DNA of 64,000 bases. It comes from Candidatus Planktophila sp. (GTDB lineage: Bacteria; Actinomycetota; Actinomycetes; Nanopelagicales; Nanopelagicaceae). The stretch is from positions 20,562-84,561 of the forward strand of contig JAHECV010000001.1 in the NCBI GenBank assembly GCA_024641555.1, written 5' to 3'. Made by a program: the position numbers and the translations under genes. Below, one piece after another: positions 38,233-49,007 of this stretch. Each line of letters starts with the position of its first letter. Position 1 is the first letter of the stretch. Under the pieces are notes generated by a model. That model saw only the letters and a program-made list of their open reading frames with translations, had not been told where the DNA came from and did no database searches.

Positions 38233-39378
38233 GTGAGAGATTTAGTAATTCTTGGATCAACCGGTTCGATCGGTGTTCAGGCGCTAGAAATTGTTGAAGC
38301 CAATCCATCGCTTTTTCGCGTCGTTGCAATTACGGCAGCCGGTACTAACCCAGATCTGATTATTGCGCAGGCTAAAAAATTCAATGTCGCCGTTATTGGT
38401 GTTGCCGCAAATGCCGACCAGATTAAAGCTGCTCTACCCAATGCATCCGTGATTGATGGTCCACTGGCATCAACTGAAATCGCAGCGATTACTTGTGATG
38501 TAGTACTTAACGCAATAACCGGTTCCATCGGATTGGGTCCAACTCTTGCTGCTCTTCGCGTCGGAAATCGGGTCGCCCTAGCCAATAAAGAGTCACTTGT
38601 TGCGGGCGGCGACCTAGTTATGTCGCTTGCTAAGCCTGATCAATTATTACCAGTTGATTCGGAACATTCAGCGCTATGGCAGGCGTTAATGGGCGGTAAG
38701 CGATCTGAAGTATCCAAATTAGTTCTTACCGCAAGTGGTGGACCATTTCGAGATCGCGCCGATTTATCTGGCATCACCGTTGAAGAAGCTTTAAATCATC
38801 CAACGTGGTCGATGGGACCGGTCGTAACTATTAATTCTGCAACCCTTGTAAATAAAGGTCTGGAAATAATTGAAGCGCACTATTTATTTAATATGCCTTA
38901 CTCACAAATCGAAGCGGTTATCCATCCGCAATCTGTAATCCACTCAATGGTTCAGTATGTAGACGGATCAACGATCGCCCAAGCATCACCTCCCAATATG
39001 AAGGGGCCAATTTCATTCGCAATTAATTATCCAGACCGCGTGAAAGCTGCAACCGCTCCAATAGATTGGACAAAGCCAAATACTTGGACTTTTGCGCCAG
39101 TTGATAATGAACGTTTCCCGGCAATTGATTTAGCTAGGCGTTGTGGATCTTTAGGTGGCGGATTACCAGCCATATTCAACGCTGCCAATGAGGTTTGTGT
39201 TTCCGCATTTGTTACTGGGAAAATCGGATTTACGGCGATAGTTGAAACCGTCGAAGAAGTTGTTCAAAAGTTAGGTGGAAAATCTGCCGGCGTGCTGCGC
39301 GATCTCGCCGATGTCAGTGCCATCGAAGATGATGCGCGAGCAATCGCCACAGAACTTCTTCAGAAAGTAGCCCGTTAA
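38233..39378 (+). CDS. dxr: 1-deoxy-D-xylulose 5-phosphate reductoisomerase
   Basis: Second step of the MEP isoprenoid pathway, NADPH- and Mn-dependent. The residues LVILGSTGSIGVQALEIVEAN open the protein; LANKESLVAGG, PVDSEHSALWQAL and the metal-site region LEIIEAHYLFNMPY follow. GTG 38233 gives 381 residues with the usual five residues before LGSTGSIG; a TTG at 38221 adds four more and cannot be excluded. No clear Shine-Dalgarno. The stop overlaps the rseP start by one base. Confidence 0.94.
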   Translation: MRDLVILGSTGSIGVQALEIVEANPSLFRVVAITAAGTNPDLIIAQAKKFNVAVIGVAANADQIKAALPNASVIDGPLASTEIAAITCDVVLNAITGSIGLGPTLAALRVGNRVALANKESLVAGGDLVMSLAKPDQLLPVDSEHSALWQALMGGKRSEVSKLVLTASGGPFRDRADLSGITVEEALNHPTWSMGPVVTINSATLVNKGLEIIEAHYLFNMPYSQIEAVIHPQSVIHSMVQYVDGSTIAQASPPNMKGPISFAINYPDRVKAATAPIDWTKPNTWTFAPVDNERFPAIDLARRCGSLGGGLPAIFNAANEVCVSAFVTGKIGFTAIVETVEEVVQKLGGKSAGVLRDLADVSAIEDDARAIATELLQKVAR

Positions 39379-40526
39379 TGCAGATCATCGGAATTCTCGC
39401 CTTCGTCGTTGCACTTCTCTTCTCTGTGATGGTGCACGAATTTGGACATTACTTAACAGCGCGGCGTTACGGAATGCGTGTCTCGGAATTCTTCTTAGGT
39501 TTTGGAACTCGCATCTGGTCGCGTCAACGAGGGGAGACCGAATTCGGTATCAAGGCGATCCCAGCCGGTGGTTACTGTCGCATCGAGGGCATGACCCCGC
39601 GCGATGAGATGCCCGAGGGCGAAGCAGATCGCGCCTTTTATCGAGCGTCATCGGTACGCAAGTTAGTTGTTCTCGGTGCCGGGTCATTTCTTCACTTCGT
39701 ACTTGGTTACTTACTCCTTTTTATTTTGCTCGCAGGAGTAGGCGTAAATCAAGTTCTTCCAGTTATCGATTCAGTAGCTCCAAATAGCGCCGCGGCAGCA
39801 GCTGGCTTTCAAAAAGGTGACGAAATAATTGCAATCGATGGCGATACTTCCAGCGATTGGCAAGATCAACTCTCAAAGATTCGAAACTCCAAAGGGCAAC
39901 CGCTTACCTTCACAATAAAACGCAGTGGTACTGAACAAACGATTACCGCGGCACCTCGTATGACCAATATTGATGACGGTACATCCCGTTATGTTCTTGG
40001 CATCATCAATGAATTTGGGACTAAACGAGTAAGTCCACTCAAGTCGGTAACATCTGCAGCTTCCCTGACTTGGCGCTTCACATCCGCTTCTGCAAAATCT
40101 TTAGTTCAGCTTCCAACTAAAATTCCTGCTCTTTGGGGGCAGACTTTCGGCGGAGAAAAACGTGATGAAAATGGCTTAGTTGGAGTCGTGGGCGTTGCTC
40201 GTGTCTCTGGACAAGCAGCTGCCAGTGGCGAACTTTCGTTATCCGAACGTCTCGGAACATTTATCTTGATCGTTGCGAGTTTAAATATATTTGTTGGTCT
40301 CTTTAATCTCTTACCAATTTTGCCATTAGACGGCGGCCATATGGCCGTTGCTATTGCAGATGAAATTCGAGCGTTCTTTGCGCGAATACGTCGTAAGCCA
40401 CGTCCGGCAGCGATTGATGTGCAAGTGCTCACACCAGTCACGGCGGTGGTCTTTGTTATATTGGCAGCGCTCACAGTTCTGCTGCTAATTGCAGATATTT
40501 TCAATCCAATTTCACTCAACCTCTAA
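39378..40526 (+). CDS. rseP: Site-2 protease family zinc metalloprotease (RseP/Rip1-like)
   Basis: Intramembrane protease that cleaves anti-sigma factors and other membrane proteins. The 382 residues have the zinc motif His20-Glu21-x-x-His24 (MVHEFGHYL) in the first membrane span, a PDZ domain (about 125-205) and the third ligand motif LLPILPLDGGH near residue 315. Order dxr-rseP-ispG is conserved in actinobacteria. Its targets in this organism are unknown. Confidence 0.93.
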   Translation: MQIIGILAFVVALLFSVMVHEFGHYLTARRYGMRVSEFFLGFGTRIWSRQRGETEFGIKAIPAGGYCRIEGMTPRDEMPEGEADRAFYRASSVRKLVVLGAGSFLHFVLGYLLLFILLAGVGVNQVLPVIDSVAPNSAAAAAGFQKGDEIIAIDGDTSSDWQDQLSKIRNSKGQPLTFTIKRSGTEQTITAAPRMTNIDDGTSRYVLGIINEFGTKRVSPLKSVTSAASLTWRFTSASAKSLVQLPTKIPALWGQTFGGEKRDENGLVGVVGVARVSGQAAASGELSLSERLGTFILIVASLNIFVGLFNLLPILPLDGGHMAVAIADEIRAFFARIRRKPRPAAIDVQVLTPVTAVVFVILAALTVLLLIADIFNPISLNL

Positions 40527-40568
40527 ATTCCATACGGCAGTTAAATCGCCGATTACCATTTTTTGAGG

Positions 40569-40574
40569 CAGAAT
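40569..40574 (+). promoter_or_regulatory. -10 element of a leaderless ispG transcript
   Basis: CAGAAT is 6 nt before ATG 40581. The heptamer AGAATAC and its distance to the start are identical to those at the ilv leader peptide (14941-14947). Confidence 0.45.
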
Positions 40575-40580
40575 ACCCCC

Positions 40581-41732
40581 ATGGTTGATCTCGGAATTCC
40601 TAGCGCCCCGCCTGCAGCACTTCACCCTCGTCGCAAGACAAAGCAGTTAATGGTTGGAAACGTTGGAGTCGGTAGCGATTCACCAGTAAGCGTGCAATCA
40701 ATGTGCACCACCCTTACCGCTGATGTGAATTCAACTCTGCAACAGATCGCCGAACTCACCGCCGCAGGATGCCAGATTGTTCGTGTGGCAGTTCCTAGCC
40801 AAGATGACGCCGATGCACTTGCGCAGATTGCTAAGAAATCACAAATTCCGGTTATTGCAGATATTCATTTCCAACCAAAATATATCTTTGCTGCGATCGA
40901 TGCCGGTTGCGCTGCGGTTCGTGTAAACCCAGGCAACATTAAGCAATTTGATGACAAGGTAAAGGAAGTTGCTAAGGCTGCAGGGGATGCGGGTATTCCA
41001 ATCCGAATCGGCGTTAACGCTGGTTCGCTTGATCCGCGCTTACTTGCAAAGTACGGCAAGGCCACACCTGAAGCACTAGCCGAATCTGCACTTTGGGAAG
41101 CTTCGCTATTTGAAGAACACGGTTTCTCAAATCTCAAAATCTCGGTAAAGCACCATGATCCGGTAACAATGGTTAACGCCTACCGAATCCTGGCAGCTAA
41201 GTGCGACTACCCATTGCACTTAGGTGTAACTGAGGCCGGACCTGCTTTCCAGGCAACAATTAAATCGGCAACCGCTTTCGGAATTCTGCTCGCTGAAGGT
41301 ATTGGCGACACGATTCGCGTATCGATGTCGGCGCCTCCCGTTGAAGAAGTAAAGGTTGGAATCTCAATTCTCGAATCACTCAACTTGCGTCAACGTAAGT
41401 TAGAAATCGTTTCTTGCCCATCTTGTGGTCGTGCGCAGGTTGATGTTTATACCTTGGCCGAAAAAGTCCAAGCTGGCCTTGAAGGAATGACTGTTCCACT
41501 TCGCGTTGCTGTTATGGGATGCGTTGTAAACGGTCCAGGTGAAGCCCGCGAGGCAGATCTAGGCGTTGCATCCGGAAACGGAAAAGGACAGATCTTTGTT
41601 AAGGGTGAAGTAATCAAGACCGTCCCTGAGGCGATGATCGTAGAAACTCTTATTGAAGAAGCGATGCGTTTAGCCGAAGAAATGGAAGCCGCTGGCGTTG
41701 GTTCAGGCGAACCTTCCGTCACAGTCAAGTAA
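40581..41732 (+). CDS. ispG: 4-hydroxy-3-methylbut-2-enyl diphosphate synthase
   Basis: Fe-S enzyme of the MEP pathway. The 383 residues have the TIM-barrel region ([46 protein letters not shown]) and the cluster ligands in [11 protein letters not shown] and [19 protein letters not shown] 40581 is chosen over an in-frame TTG six codons earlier because the -10 element lies between them. It follows dxr and rseP, as in Streptomyces. Confidence 0.95.
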   Translation: MVDLGIPSAPPAALHPRRKTKQLMVGNVGVGSDSPVSVQSMCTTLTADVNSTLQQIAELTAAGCQIVRVAVPSQDDADALAQIAKKSQIPVIADIHFQPKYIFAAIDAGCAAVRVNPGNIKQFDDKVKEVAKAAGDAGIPIRIGVNAGSLDPRLLAKYGKATPEALAESALWEASLFEEHGFSNLKISVKHHDPVTMVNAYRILAAKCDYPLHLGVTEAGPAFQATIKSATAFGILLAEGIGDTIRVSMSAPPVEEVKVGISILESLNLRQRKLEIVSCPSCGRAQVDVYTLAEKVQAGLEGMTVPLRVAVMGCVVNGPGEAREADLGVASGNGKGQIFVKGEVIKTVPEAMIVETLIEEAMRLAEEMEAAGVGSGEPSVTVK

Positions 41733-41740
41733 TTACGCGA

Positions 41741-41746
41741 TAAGGT
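41741..41746 (+). promoter_or_regulatory. -10 element of a leaderless proS transcript
   Basis: TAAGGT, 7 nt before the proS ATG, the same hexamer and spacing as at thyX. No Shine-Dalgarno and no clear -35. Confidence 0.45.
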
Positions 41747-41753
41747 TGCGCCC

Positions 41754-43487
41754 ATGTTGCGCATGTCCAATCTCTTTCTCCGCACTCTGCGCGACGATCC
41801 TGCCGATGCCGAAGTTCCAAGCCATAAGCTATTAGTACGCGCGGGTTATATCCGACGCATAGCAGCAGGAATTTACTCGTGGCTACCACTCGGTGTTATC
41901 ACATTACGCAATGTTGAAAATATCATCCGCGAAGAAATGGATAACGCAGGCTTCCAAGAAGTTCACTTTCCTGCGCTCTTGCCGCGCGAAGCCTACGAAG
42001 CCACTAACCGCTGGGAAGAGTACGGTCCTTCGCTCTTTAGATTGCAAGATCGTAAAGGTGGAGATTATCTATTAGGCCCAACTCACGAAGAGATGTTTAC
42101 CTTGATGGTGAAGGGCGAATATTCATCATATAAAGACCTTCCGCTAACCATCTATCAGATTCAAAATAAGTTCCGTGACGAAGCGCGTCCGCGTAGTGGC
42201 ATTATTCGCGGCCGTGAGTTTGTAATGAAAGATTCTTATTCATTTGATTTAACCGACGAAGGCTTGGGCGTTTCATATCAGAAACACCGCGATGCATATA
42301 TCACTACCTTCGATCGCCTCCACCTGAAATACAACATTGTAAAAGCTGTCTCAGGCGCGATGGGAGGATCTAAATCTGAAGAGTTCCTTGCGCCATGCCC
42401 AACCGGTGAAGATACCTACGTTCTTTGCCAGAAGTGTGGTTTTGCCGCCAACGTGGAAGCGATGGTTACCAAAGTATCTGCAGTTGATGCATCCGAAGTT
42501 CCGGCGATTGAAGAGTTAGATACGCCAAATACTCCAACTATTGATTCTTTGGTCGAGGTATTGAACGAGAAATTTGGCGGCGGATTTACTGGCGCATCAA
42601 CACTTAAAAATGTTTTATTGATGGCCGACGATAAAGCCATTTCAGTGTTAGTTCCAGGTGATCGTGAAGTTGATCTTAAGCGTTTGCAAGCGGAACTTCC
42701 TGGAGTTGAAGAACTCCGTGTATTTGAAGAAGCAGATTTTGCAAAACATCCAGGTTTAGTTAAGGGGTATATCGGACCGCAAGATGCTGGAAAGTTTGGC
42801 ATCACTGTCTATGCTGATCCGCGCGTTGCACCCGGAACATCTTGGGTAACTGGAGCGAATAAAAAAGATCGCCACGCACGAAACGTGGTTAACGGTCGCG
42901 ACTTCACGCCAGATGCTTACGTCGAAGCCGCTGAAATTCGCGAAGGTGATTCTTGTCCAGAGTGTTCCACCCCCGTCGTTATCGATCGTGCGATTGAAAT
43001 CGGCCATATCTTCCAACTTGGTCGCAAATATGCAGATTCACTTGGATTAACGGTGCTAGATCAGAACGGTAAATCACAGGTTGTAACGATGGGTTCTTAT
43101 GGAATTGGTGTATCACGCGCGGTCGCAGCGATTGCTGAGCAAAGTTATGATGAAATTGGATTGGTTTGGCCGCTAGAAGTAGCTCCCGCCAAAGTTCATA
43201 TAGTTGCAACAGGCAAAGAAGATCTGCCTTTTGATACCGCGTTAGATATCGCAACTAAGTTGGAATCTGCTGGTATTACAGTGATGCTCGATGATCGTCG
43301 CGATCCCAGCGCTGGCGTAAAATTTAAAGATGCCGAGCTAATTGGAATCCCAGTGATCGTTGTAGTCGGTAAATCACTCGCTGATGGAAAAATTGAACTC
43401 CGTAACCGTAAATCAGGTGAAAAATCGGAAGTAGCAGTCGGTGATGCCATCCCTGCAGTAACTTCTCTAATCGCCTCACTTTCCTAA
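41754..43487 (+). CDS. proS: Prolyl-tRNA synthetase
   Basis: Class II synthetase of the bacterial long type, 577 residues. Motif 1 to 3 regions are visible ([33 protein letters not shown] shown in part, [33 protein letters not shown]), and the editing (INS) insertion spans about 230-400. The anticodon-binding domain follows ([35 protein letters not shown]). ATG 41754 fits a leaderless start. Between ispG and the nusA block as in other actinobacteria. Confidence 0.96.
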   Translation: MLRMSNLFLRTLRDDPADAEVPSHKLLVRAGYIRRIAAGIYSWLPLGVITLRNVENIIREEMDNAGFQEVHFPALLPREAYEATNRWEEYGPSLFRLQDRKGGDYLLGPTHEEMFTLMVKGEYSSYKDLPLTIYQIQNKFRDEARPRSGIIRGREFVMKDSYSFDLTDEGLGVSYQKHRDAYITTFDRLHLKYNIVKAVSGAMGGSKSEEFLAPCPTGEDTYVLCQKCGFAANVEAMVTKVSAVDASEVPAIEELDTPNTPTIDSLVEVLNEKFGGGFTGASTLKNVLLMADDKAISVLVPGDREVDLKRLQAELPGVEELRVFEEADFAKHPGLVKGYIGPQDAGKFGITVYADPRVAPGTSWVTGANKKDRHARNVVNGRDFTPDAYVEAAEIREGDSCPECSTPVVIDRAIEIGHIFQLGRKYADSLGLTVLDQNGKSQVVTMGSYGIGVSRAVAAIAEQSYDEIGLVWPLEVAPAKVHIVATGKEDLPFDTALDIATKLESAGITVMLDDRRDPSAGVKFKDAELIGIPVIVVVGKSLADGKIELRNRKSGEKSEVAVGDAIPAVTSLIASLS

Positions 43488-43488
43488 A

Positions 43489-44274
43489 GTGTTTGCAGAT
43501 TTAAACCTCTACACCTTTACCTTTCTGGCACTTGCGGCGTTCTGCGCAGGCCTTATTGATGCGATCGCTGGCGGGGGAGGGTTAATCCAACTGCCGGCGC
43601 TTTTAATCGGTCTAGACAAAACCGAGACGGTTATAGTTTTAGGCACAAATAAAGTTCCTTCAATTTTCGGAACCACCGCATCAGCGCTGACCTATCGCCG
43701 GAATATCAAAGTCAGTTCCAAACTCTTGATAACAATGGCGGTGCCTGCTTTCTTCGGCTCTATGGGTGGCGCATCACTCGCCTCATTGATTCCGACCGAA
43801 GTACTTAAACCACTAGTCGTAGCGCTACTTATAGCGGTTTTGATATACACATGGAAAAGACCTCAACTAGGTCAGATTGAATCTATGCGCCACGATGAAA
43901 GCAAACGTTTAAAGATCGCCGCTTTCGCCGCGCTCGTAATTGGTTTTTATGATGGAATCATTGGACCTGGCACAGGTTCGTTCTTGATTTTGACTCTTGT
44001 TGCAGTGATGGGCTTTGCATTTCTTTCAGCATCAGCGATTGCCAAGGTTGTAAATGTGGCAACTAACGCGGGAGCGATTCTCGTCTTCGGCTTTAGCGGT
44101 GAAATCATTTGGAAAGTCGGCCTAACTCTGGCAATTGCAAATGTCATTGGTGGCCTAATTGGCGCACGAATCGCGATACGCGGGGGATCTACTCTTGTTC
44201 GAAAAGTATTTATGGGCATTACCGCAGCGCTGATTCTTAAAGTAGCCTTCGATACATATTTAGCGCTGCATTAA
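43489..44274 (+). CDS. Sulfite exporter TauE/SafE family (TSUP) membrane protein
   Basis: A 261-residue integral membrane protein with about eight spans. The family repeats are visible: FCAGLIDAIAGGGGLIQLPALL at the N-terminus and GFYDGIIGPGTGSFLIL in the second half. TSUP proteins export or import sulfite, sulfonates or other organic anions; the substrate here is not readable. GTG start one base after the proS stop, so it is cotranscribed with proS, an unrelated gene. Confidence 0.85.
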   Translation: MFADLNLYTFTFLALAAFCAGLIDAIAGGGGLIQLPALLIGLDKTETVIVLGTNKVPSIFGTTASALTYRRNIKVSSKLLITMAVPAFFGSMGGASLASLIPTEVLKPLVVALLIAVLIYTWKRPQLGQIESMRHDESKRLKIAAFAALVIGFYDGIIGPGTGSFLILTLVAVMGFAFLSASAIAKVVNVATNAGAILVFGFSGEIIWKVGLTLAIANVIGGLIGARIAIRGGSTLVRKVFMGITAALILKVAFDTYLALH

Positions 44275-44340
44275 TGTGAAAAATCGATGCTAAACTTTGG
44301 GGTAGTAAAAAACTAAATAACAAATTAATAAGGAGTCAAA

Positions 44341-44844
44341 GTGTCCCTGGCACAGTCAATTACAGAGTTAATCGAACCCGCTGTTACAGAAGCCGGTTTC
44401 TATCTTGAAGAAGTCCAAAACACATCTGCAGGCAGCCATCGCGTAATTACTTGCATCGTTGACGGACAAAGCCCACTTAATTTAGATCAAGTAACCGTTG
44501 TTTCACGTTTGATATCTGAGCTACTTGATACCGCATCCTTTATGGGAGAAACGTCCTTCACACTAGAAGTTACTTCACCAGGAGTCGATCGCCCACTTAC
44601 CTTGCCACGTCACTGGACCAAGAATTTAACTCGCGTTATCAAGGCCACCCTTCAAGATGGATCAGTTACAACAGGTCGCCTCACCGAATTCAACGATGTC
44701 ACCGCAACTCTCGTTGAAAATATCAAAGGGCGGATTAAAACCCATCAAGTTAATTTCACTGACATAAAGCGCGCAGTAGTTGAAATCGAATTTAATCGAA
44801 AAGAAGATTCATCAGATTCTAAGGATGAGGCAGGCGATGAATAA
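44341..44844 (+). CDS. rimP: Ribosome maturation factor RimP
   Basis: Assists 30S subunit maturation. The 167 residues show the N-terminal domain with ITELIEPAVTEAGFYLEEV, the LEVTSPGVDRPL signature and a C-terminal SH3-like domain, with an acidic tail. GTG start behind AAGGAG. A TAAACT hexamer at 44291-44296 may be its -10. It is the first gene of the rimP-nusA block and overlaps nusA by 8 bp. Confidence 0.93.
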   Translation: MSLAQSITELIEPAVTEAGFYLEEVQNTSAGSHRVITCIVDGQSPLNLDQVTVVSRLISELLDTASFMGETSFTLEVTSPGVDRPLTLPRHWTKNLTRVIKATLQDGSVTTGRLTEFNDVTATLVENIKGRIKTHQVNFTDIKRAVVEIEFNRKEDSSDSKDEAGDE

Positions 44845-45823
44845 GGGCCAAGTTGATGTTGATGCGCTCATTGCGCTAGCCACTCATAAGCAGATTCCTT
44901 TAGATGATCTAATTAAAGAGATCGAAGCCGGCGTCTTAACTGCATATTACGAAACTGATGCTCCTAAACGCCAAGCCCGCGCCAGTATCGATCGCGAAAC
45001 TGGAGAAATAGTTATTTTGGTTCCAAACTTTAATGAACTCGGGGAGCGTATTTCTGAAGAGCGTGATGAACCCGAAGGCTTCGCTCGTATCGCTACATCG
45101 ACTGTGCGACAAGTTATTAAGTTAAAGATGCGCGCCACCAACGATGCCGAAATCGTAGGAGAATTTAGCGCAGCAGTGGGAGATATCATCTCTGGAATCG
45201 TGCAACAAGGTCGCGACCCAAAGATGATCAATGTAAGCCTTGGAAAAGTTGAAGGTCGCATCCCACCACAAGAACAAGTTCCGGGTGAGATTTATAACCA
45301 TGGTGACCGAATTAAGTGCTTTGTCGTTGAAGTAAAACAAGGAATGAAAGGCCCCGAGATCATGCTCTCGCGTAGCCACCCTGCCTTCGTTAAACAGCTA
45401 TTTGCACTTGAAGTTCCCGAAATCAATGATCGAATTGTGGAGATAATGGAGGTTGCGCGCGAAGCAGGTCATCGCACAAAGTTGGCAGTTCGTTCTCACC
45501 GCGCTGGAGTTTCACCAAAAGGTTCGCTAATTGGTCCAATGGGTTCGCGCGCCAATGCAGTTATGGAAGAACTCCATGGTGAAAAGATTGATATCGTCGA
45601 CTGGTCGGAAGATCCAGCGCAATTTGTTGCGCATGCTTTAGCGCCGGCGAAGGTTACGAAAGTTGAGATTGTTGATCTCGCAACGCGATCTGCCAAAGTT
45701 ACTGTCCCTGATTACCAACTCTCACTTGCCATTGGTAAAGATGGCCAAAACGCCCGTTTAGCTGCCCGCCTTACAGGTTGGCGCATTGATATCCATCCAG
45801 ATACGCCCAGCGCGCCCAATTAA
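44837..45823 (+). CDS. nusA: Transcription termination/antitermination factor NusA
   Basis: Binds RNA polymerase and nascent RNA, modulating pausing, termination and antitermination. The 328 residues have the N-terminal polymerase-binding domain, an S1 domain (about 110-180, [22 protein letters not shown]) and two KH domains ([18 protein letters not shown] and [21 protein letters not shown]). It lacks the acidic repeats of E. coli NusA, as usual in Gram-positives. ATG 44837 overlaps rimP; a longer frame from 44780 adds non-homologous residues inside rimP. Confidence 0.95.
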   Translation: MNKGQVDVDALIALATHKQIPLDDLIKEIEAGVLTAYYETDAPKRQARASIDRETGEIVILVPNFNELGERISEERDEPEGFARIATSTVRQVIKLKMRATNDAEIVGEFSAAVGDIISGIVQQGRDPKMINVSLGKVEGRIPPQEQVPGEIYNHGDRIKCFVVEVKQGMKGPEIMLSRSHPAFVKQLFALEVPEINDRIVEIMEVAREAGHRTKLAVRSHRAGVSPKGSLIGPMGSRANAVMEELHGEKIDIVDWSEDPAQFVAHALAPAKVTKVEIVDLATRSAKVTVPDYQLSLAIGKDGQNARLAARLTGWRIDIHPDTPSAPN

Positions 45824-45844
45824 AAGCGCCCGCTACGCACGGTT

Positions 45845-45874
45845 TTAGGTGAAATAGCCGCTCTTCGCTATCCT
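45845..45874 (+). promoter_or_regulatory. Promoter before ylxR
   Basis: TTAGGT (45845-45850), 18 bp, TATCCT (45869-45874). The start would be near 45881, five bases before ATG 45886, an almost leaderless message. It allows ylxR-infB to be expressed apart from rimP-nusA. Confidence 0.5.
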
Positions 45875-45885
45875 TGCACTCGCTG

Positions 45886-46176
45886 ATGGTTGGAGATATG
45901 CCTGCAATGCAAATAAGTATCAAACCGATACGAACCTGCATCGTCTGTCGTAAATCTCAAGAACCATCGCAGCTATTGCGGGTCAACTGCATTGCTGGGG
46001 TGATTACCCCAACAGTCGGTAGAAAATCTCACGGTAGAGGAGCCTGGCTCCACTTACAGTGTGGCTACACCGCGATAGATCGGAAAGCGTTTAAATCAGC
46101 CTTCAAGCTGGAGCAAGCGCCGGATCTTTCGAAATTTAAAGCGTTCTTAGACGAGCGCTTAAAGGTAGAAAACTAG
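45886..46176 (+). CDS. ylxR: YlxR family RNA-binding protein
   Basis: Small basic protein between nusA and infB in most Gram-positive bacteria; it binds RNA and in some species acts as a nucleoid/transcription factor or RNase P modulator. The 96 residues contain the family core RTCIVCRKSQEPSQLLRV, GRKSHGRGAWLH and a second cysteine QCGYTAIDRKAFKSAF. Start choice is between ATG 45886 (close to the predicted transcription start), 45898 and 45907; the first is preferred on promoter distance. Confidence 0.88.
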   Translation: MVGDMPAMQISIKPIRTCIVCRKSQEPSQLLRVNCIAGVITPTVGRKSHGRGAWLHLQCGYTAIDRKAFKSAFKLEQAPDLSKFKAFLDERLKVEN

Positions 46177-46194
46177 TTATTAACTTAAAGATAT

Positions 46195-46280
46195 GGATGC
46201 GAAAGATATGAAACTCAAATGAGCTCGTTCAGATTATGAGGTCGTACAACTAAGGCTCGCATCCCTAGATAAATATCTAG
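46195..46280 (+). promoter_or_regulatory. Foldable region upstream of infB
   Basis: In the 135-bp gap, GGATGCG (46195-46201) can pair with CGCATCC (46258-46264), enclosing 56 nt, and is followed at once by a perfect hairpin CTAGAT-AAAT-ATCTAG (46265-46280). The infB ribosome binding site lies about 20 bases further on. No reading frame of note fits the gap. Confidence 0.35.
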
Positions 46281-46311
46281 AACAAAGATTGCGGGCCAAG
46301 ACAGGAGAAAT

Positions 46312-49005
46312 GTGTCAAAGGTCCGCGTACATGAGTTGGCAAAACAACTCGGTATGGAGAGCAAGGTTGTCCTTGCAAAACTCCAAGAAATGGGCGAATT
46401 CGTCCGTTCAGCATCATCAACTGTAGAAGCGCCGGTCGTGCGCAAGCTCATCGAGATGTATCCCGATGCCAAGCCGGTTTCCGATGCGAAGCCAGTTAAG
46501 AAAGCAGCTGCGAAGAAGACCGCTGCCAAGAAAACTGCAGAAGTAAACCCTGAACTTGCCGCTGAACTTGCCGCCGAACTCGGCGTCGATTTAGAGGCGT
46601 TGAAAGCTTCGCGCGCCGAAAGCGCTGCGGCAGCAGCTCCTGCACCAACTCCCGTTTCAGATCAAGAAGTGCCCGCTGCTGAAAATAAGCCAGCTACTCC
46701 ACGTCCTGGAAATAATCCATTTTCAACTGCCGGTGGAACAACACCTGCAGTTCCACGTCCACCACGTCCTGGAAATAATCCATTCTCAACTGGTGGCGCT
46801 GTTCCTCGTCCGCCACAACGACCAGCAGGTGCACCAGGTGCACGTCCCGGAATGTCAGGTCCACGTCCCGGTTCTGTTCGCCCTGGTTTTGCGGCGCGAC
46901 CAAATACGCCACGTCCTGCTGGTAGCGGTGGTCCCGGAAATTATCAATCTCGTCCAGGTGGTGCGGGAGCATCTTCTGGTCCATACCGTTCTTCGGGTCC
47001 AACAACTGGCGCACCATCTGCTGGTGGTCCACAACGTCCGGGCGGCGGTCCTAATCGCGGTCCAGGTCGCGGCGGCGCTGCAGGTGCTTTCGGAAAAAAT
47101 GCCAGCAAGAGCAGCAAGCGCAAACCAAAATCAAGAAAAGCTTTGCGCGATGAGTTCGACAATATGCAAGCGCCACAATTGGGCGGCGCAGTTATTCCTC
47201 ACGGAGATGGAAAGACTCAGATCCGTATGCGTCGCGGCGCAACGCTGGCAGATTTCGCTGAAAAGATCGGCGCAGATGCAGCAGCATTGGTTGCAGCGCT
47301 ATTCCACTTAGGTGAAATGGTTACTGCAACGCAATCTGTTGATGCAGATACATTTGAAATTCTCGGTGCACAACTTGGATATGTCATCCAAATCGTTAGC
47401 CCCGAAGATGAAGACCGCGAGCTATTGCAAGATTTCGATATCGATCTAGCGCAAGAACTTGCAGATCTTGATTCCGATCTATTGGTTGCACGTCCACCGG
47501 TTGTAACTGTTATGGGCCACGTTGATCATGGTAAGACCAGTTTGCTTGATGCAATCCGTAAATCTGAGGTTCTCAAGACTGAAGCTGGCGGAATTACTCA
47601 GCACATCGGTGCTTACCAAATCCACCATGATCATGACGGCGTAAACCGCGCGATTACCTTTATCGATACACCAGGTCACGAAGCATTTACTGCTATGCGT
47701 GCTCGCGGTGCCAAGGTCACAGATATTGCGGTACTTGTTGTCGCAGCCGATGACGGAATCATGCCGCAGACAATTGAAGCGTTAAACCACGCCCAAGCAG
47801 CAGATGTTCCAATCGTGGTTGCCGTTAACAAGGTTGATAAAGAGGGCGCGAATCCAGATAAGGTCCGCCAACAATTAACCGAGTACAACCTGATCGCAGA
47901 AGAATATGGCGGAGAAACTCTCTTCGTAAATGTTTCGGCGAAATCCGGCACGGGCGTAAACGAACTTATAGATGCAATCTTGCTAACCGCTGATGCAGCA
48001 ATTGATCTTCGCGCAGTTGCCGAAGATGATGCCCGCGGTGTTGCAATTGAAGCTCACCTCGATCGCGGTCGTGGACCAGTTGCCACAGTTCTTGTGCAAC
48101 GCGGAACGCTCAAGATCGGTGATGCAATAGTTGCTGGTGGATCATTCGGCCGCGTACGTGCAATGCTCGATGAACACGGTGAGAATGTCGACTCTGCCGG
48201 ACCATCACGTCCAGTGCAGGTTCTTGGATTTACTTCAGTTCCAAGTGCAGGAGATACCTTCTTAGTTGCAGATGAAGACCGCACTGCGCGCCAGATCGCT
48301 GAAAAGCGCCAAGCGGCAGAACGTAATGCGCAACTGGCTAAGGCTCGCAAGAAGGTTTCACTTGAAGACTTTATGGAGCAGTCCAAGGTCTCAACTCTTA
48401 ACCTCATCCTTAAGGGTGACGTATCGGGTTCTGTGGAAGCTCTCGAAGATGCACTTATGCAACTTGATGTCGGAGCTGAAGTTGATCTTCGCGTTATCCA
48501 CCGTGGCGTCGGTGCAATTACCAAGTCAGATATCACTTTGGCATCGGCATCTACTGCTGTTGTTATTGGCTTTAACGTAAAGCCAGAACCACAGACTGCG
48601 ATCTTTGCTGATCAAGAAGGCGTAGAAGTTCGCTTCTACTCAGTTATCTACAATGCAATTGAAGAGATCGAACTTTCGCTTAAGGGCTTACTCAAGCCAG
48701 AGTACGAAGAAATCGTTCTCGGTAACGCAGAAGTCCGCGAGATCTTTAAATCTTCAAAGGCCGGCAATATCGCAGGTTCTATTGTTCGCGATGGCTCCAT
48801 CAAGCGAAATGCCAAGGCTCGCATCATGCGCGGTGCTGAAATCATCGCCGATGACCTCACCATTGATTCACTCAAGCGCTTCAAGGATGATGCCAACGAA
48901 GTTAAAGAAGGCTTCGAGTGCGGTATTGGACTTGGCAATATGAAGGATCTGCAAATCGGAGACACCATTCAGGTCTTTGAGATGCGCGAGAAGAAGCGCG
49001 CATAA
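46312..49005 (+). CDS. infB: Translation initiation factor IF-2
   Basis: GTPase that brings fMet-tRNA to the 30S subunit. The 897 residues begin with the IF2-N domain ([22 protein letters not shown] shown in part), then a Lys/Ala stretch and a long Pro/Gly/Arg low-complexity linker (about 125-275) with two [10 protein letters not shown] repeats, as in actinobacterial IF-2. The G domain has GHVDHGKT at 402-409, DTPGHEAF and NKVDK. Domains II-IV complete the protein. GTG start after ACAGGAG. rbfA starts 2 bp after the stop. Confidence 0.96.
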   Translation: MSKVRVHELAKQLGMESKVVLAKLQEMGEFVRSASSTVEAPVVRKLIEMYPDAKPVSDAKPVKKAAAKKTAAKKTAEVNPELAAELAAELGVDLEALKASRAESAAAAAPAPTPVSDQEVPAAENKPATPRPGNNPFSTAGGTTPAVPRPPRPGNNPFSTGGAVPRPPQRPAGAPGARPGMSGPRPGSVRPGFAARPNTPRPAGSGGPGNYQSRPGGAGASSGPYRSSGPTTGAPSAGGPQRPGGGPNRGPGRGGAAGAFGKNASKSSKRKPKSRKALRDEFDNMQAPQLGGAVIPHGDGKTQIRMRRGATLADFAEKIGADAAALVAALFHLGEMVTATQSVDADTFEILGAQLGYVIQIVSPEDEDRELLQDFDIDLAQELADLDSDLLVARPPVVTVMGHVDHGKTSLLDAIRKSEVLKTEAGGITQHIGAYQIHHDHDGVNRAITFIDTPGHEAFTAMRARGAKVTDIAVLVVAADDGIMPQTIEALNHAQAADVPIVVAVNKVDKEGANPDKVRQQLTEYNLIAEEYGGETLFVNVSAKSGTGVNELIDAILLTADAAIDLRAVAEDDARGVAIEAHLDRGRGPVATVLVQRGTLKIGDAIVAGGSFGRVRAMLDEHGENVDSAGPSRPVQVLGFTSVPSAGDTFLVADEDRTARQIAEKRQAAERNAQLAKARKKVSLEDFMEQSKVSTLNLILKGDVSGSVEALEDALMQLDVGAEVDLRVIHRGVGAITKSDITLASASTAVVIGFNVKPEPQTAIFADQEGVEVRFYSVIYNAIEEIELSLKGLLKPEYEEIVLGNAEVREIFKSSKAGNIAGSIVRDGSIKRNAKARIMRGAEIIADDLTIDSLKRFKDDANEVKEGFECGIGLGNMKDLQIGDTIQVFEMREKKRA
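46694..46800 (+). repeat. Internal repeat in the infB linker
   Basis: Two copies, about 66 bp apart, of a stretch encoding [10 protein letters not shown], inside the Pro/Gly/Arg-rich linker of IF-2. The nucleotide copies are almost identical over about 30 bases, suggesting a recent in-frame duplication. Confidence 0.6.
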
Positions 49006-49007
49006 CT

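Noticed and set aside
46694..47110. Repeats in infB as a possible CRISPR or mobile repeat array
   Set aside because: They keep reading frame, encode a [10 protein letters not shown] linker motif and have no regular spacers; normal low-complexity linker of actinobacterial IF-2.
46733..47311. 192-codon open frame on the + strand inside infB
   Set aside because: It is an out-of-frame reading of the Pro/Gly/Arg linker of IF-2, whose biased composition lacks stops; it has no ribosome binding site or recognisable domain.
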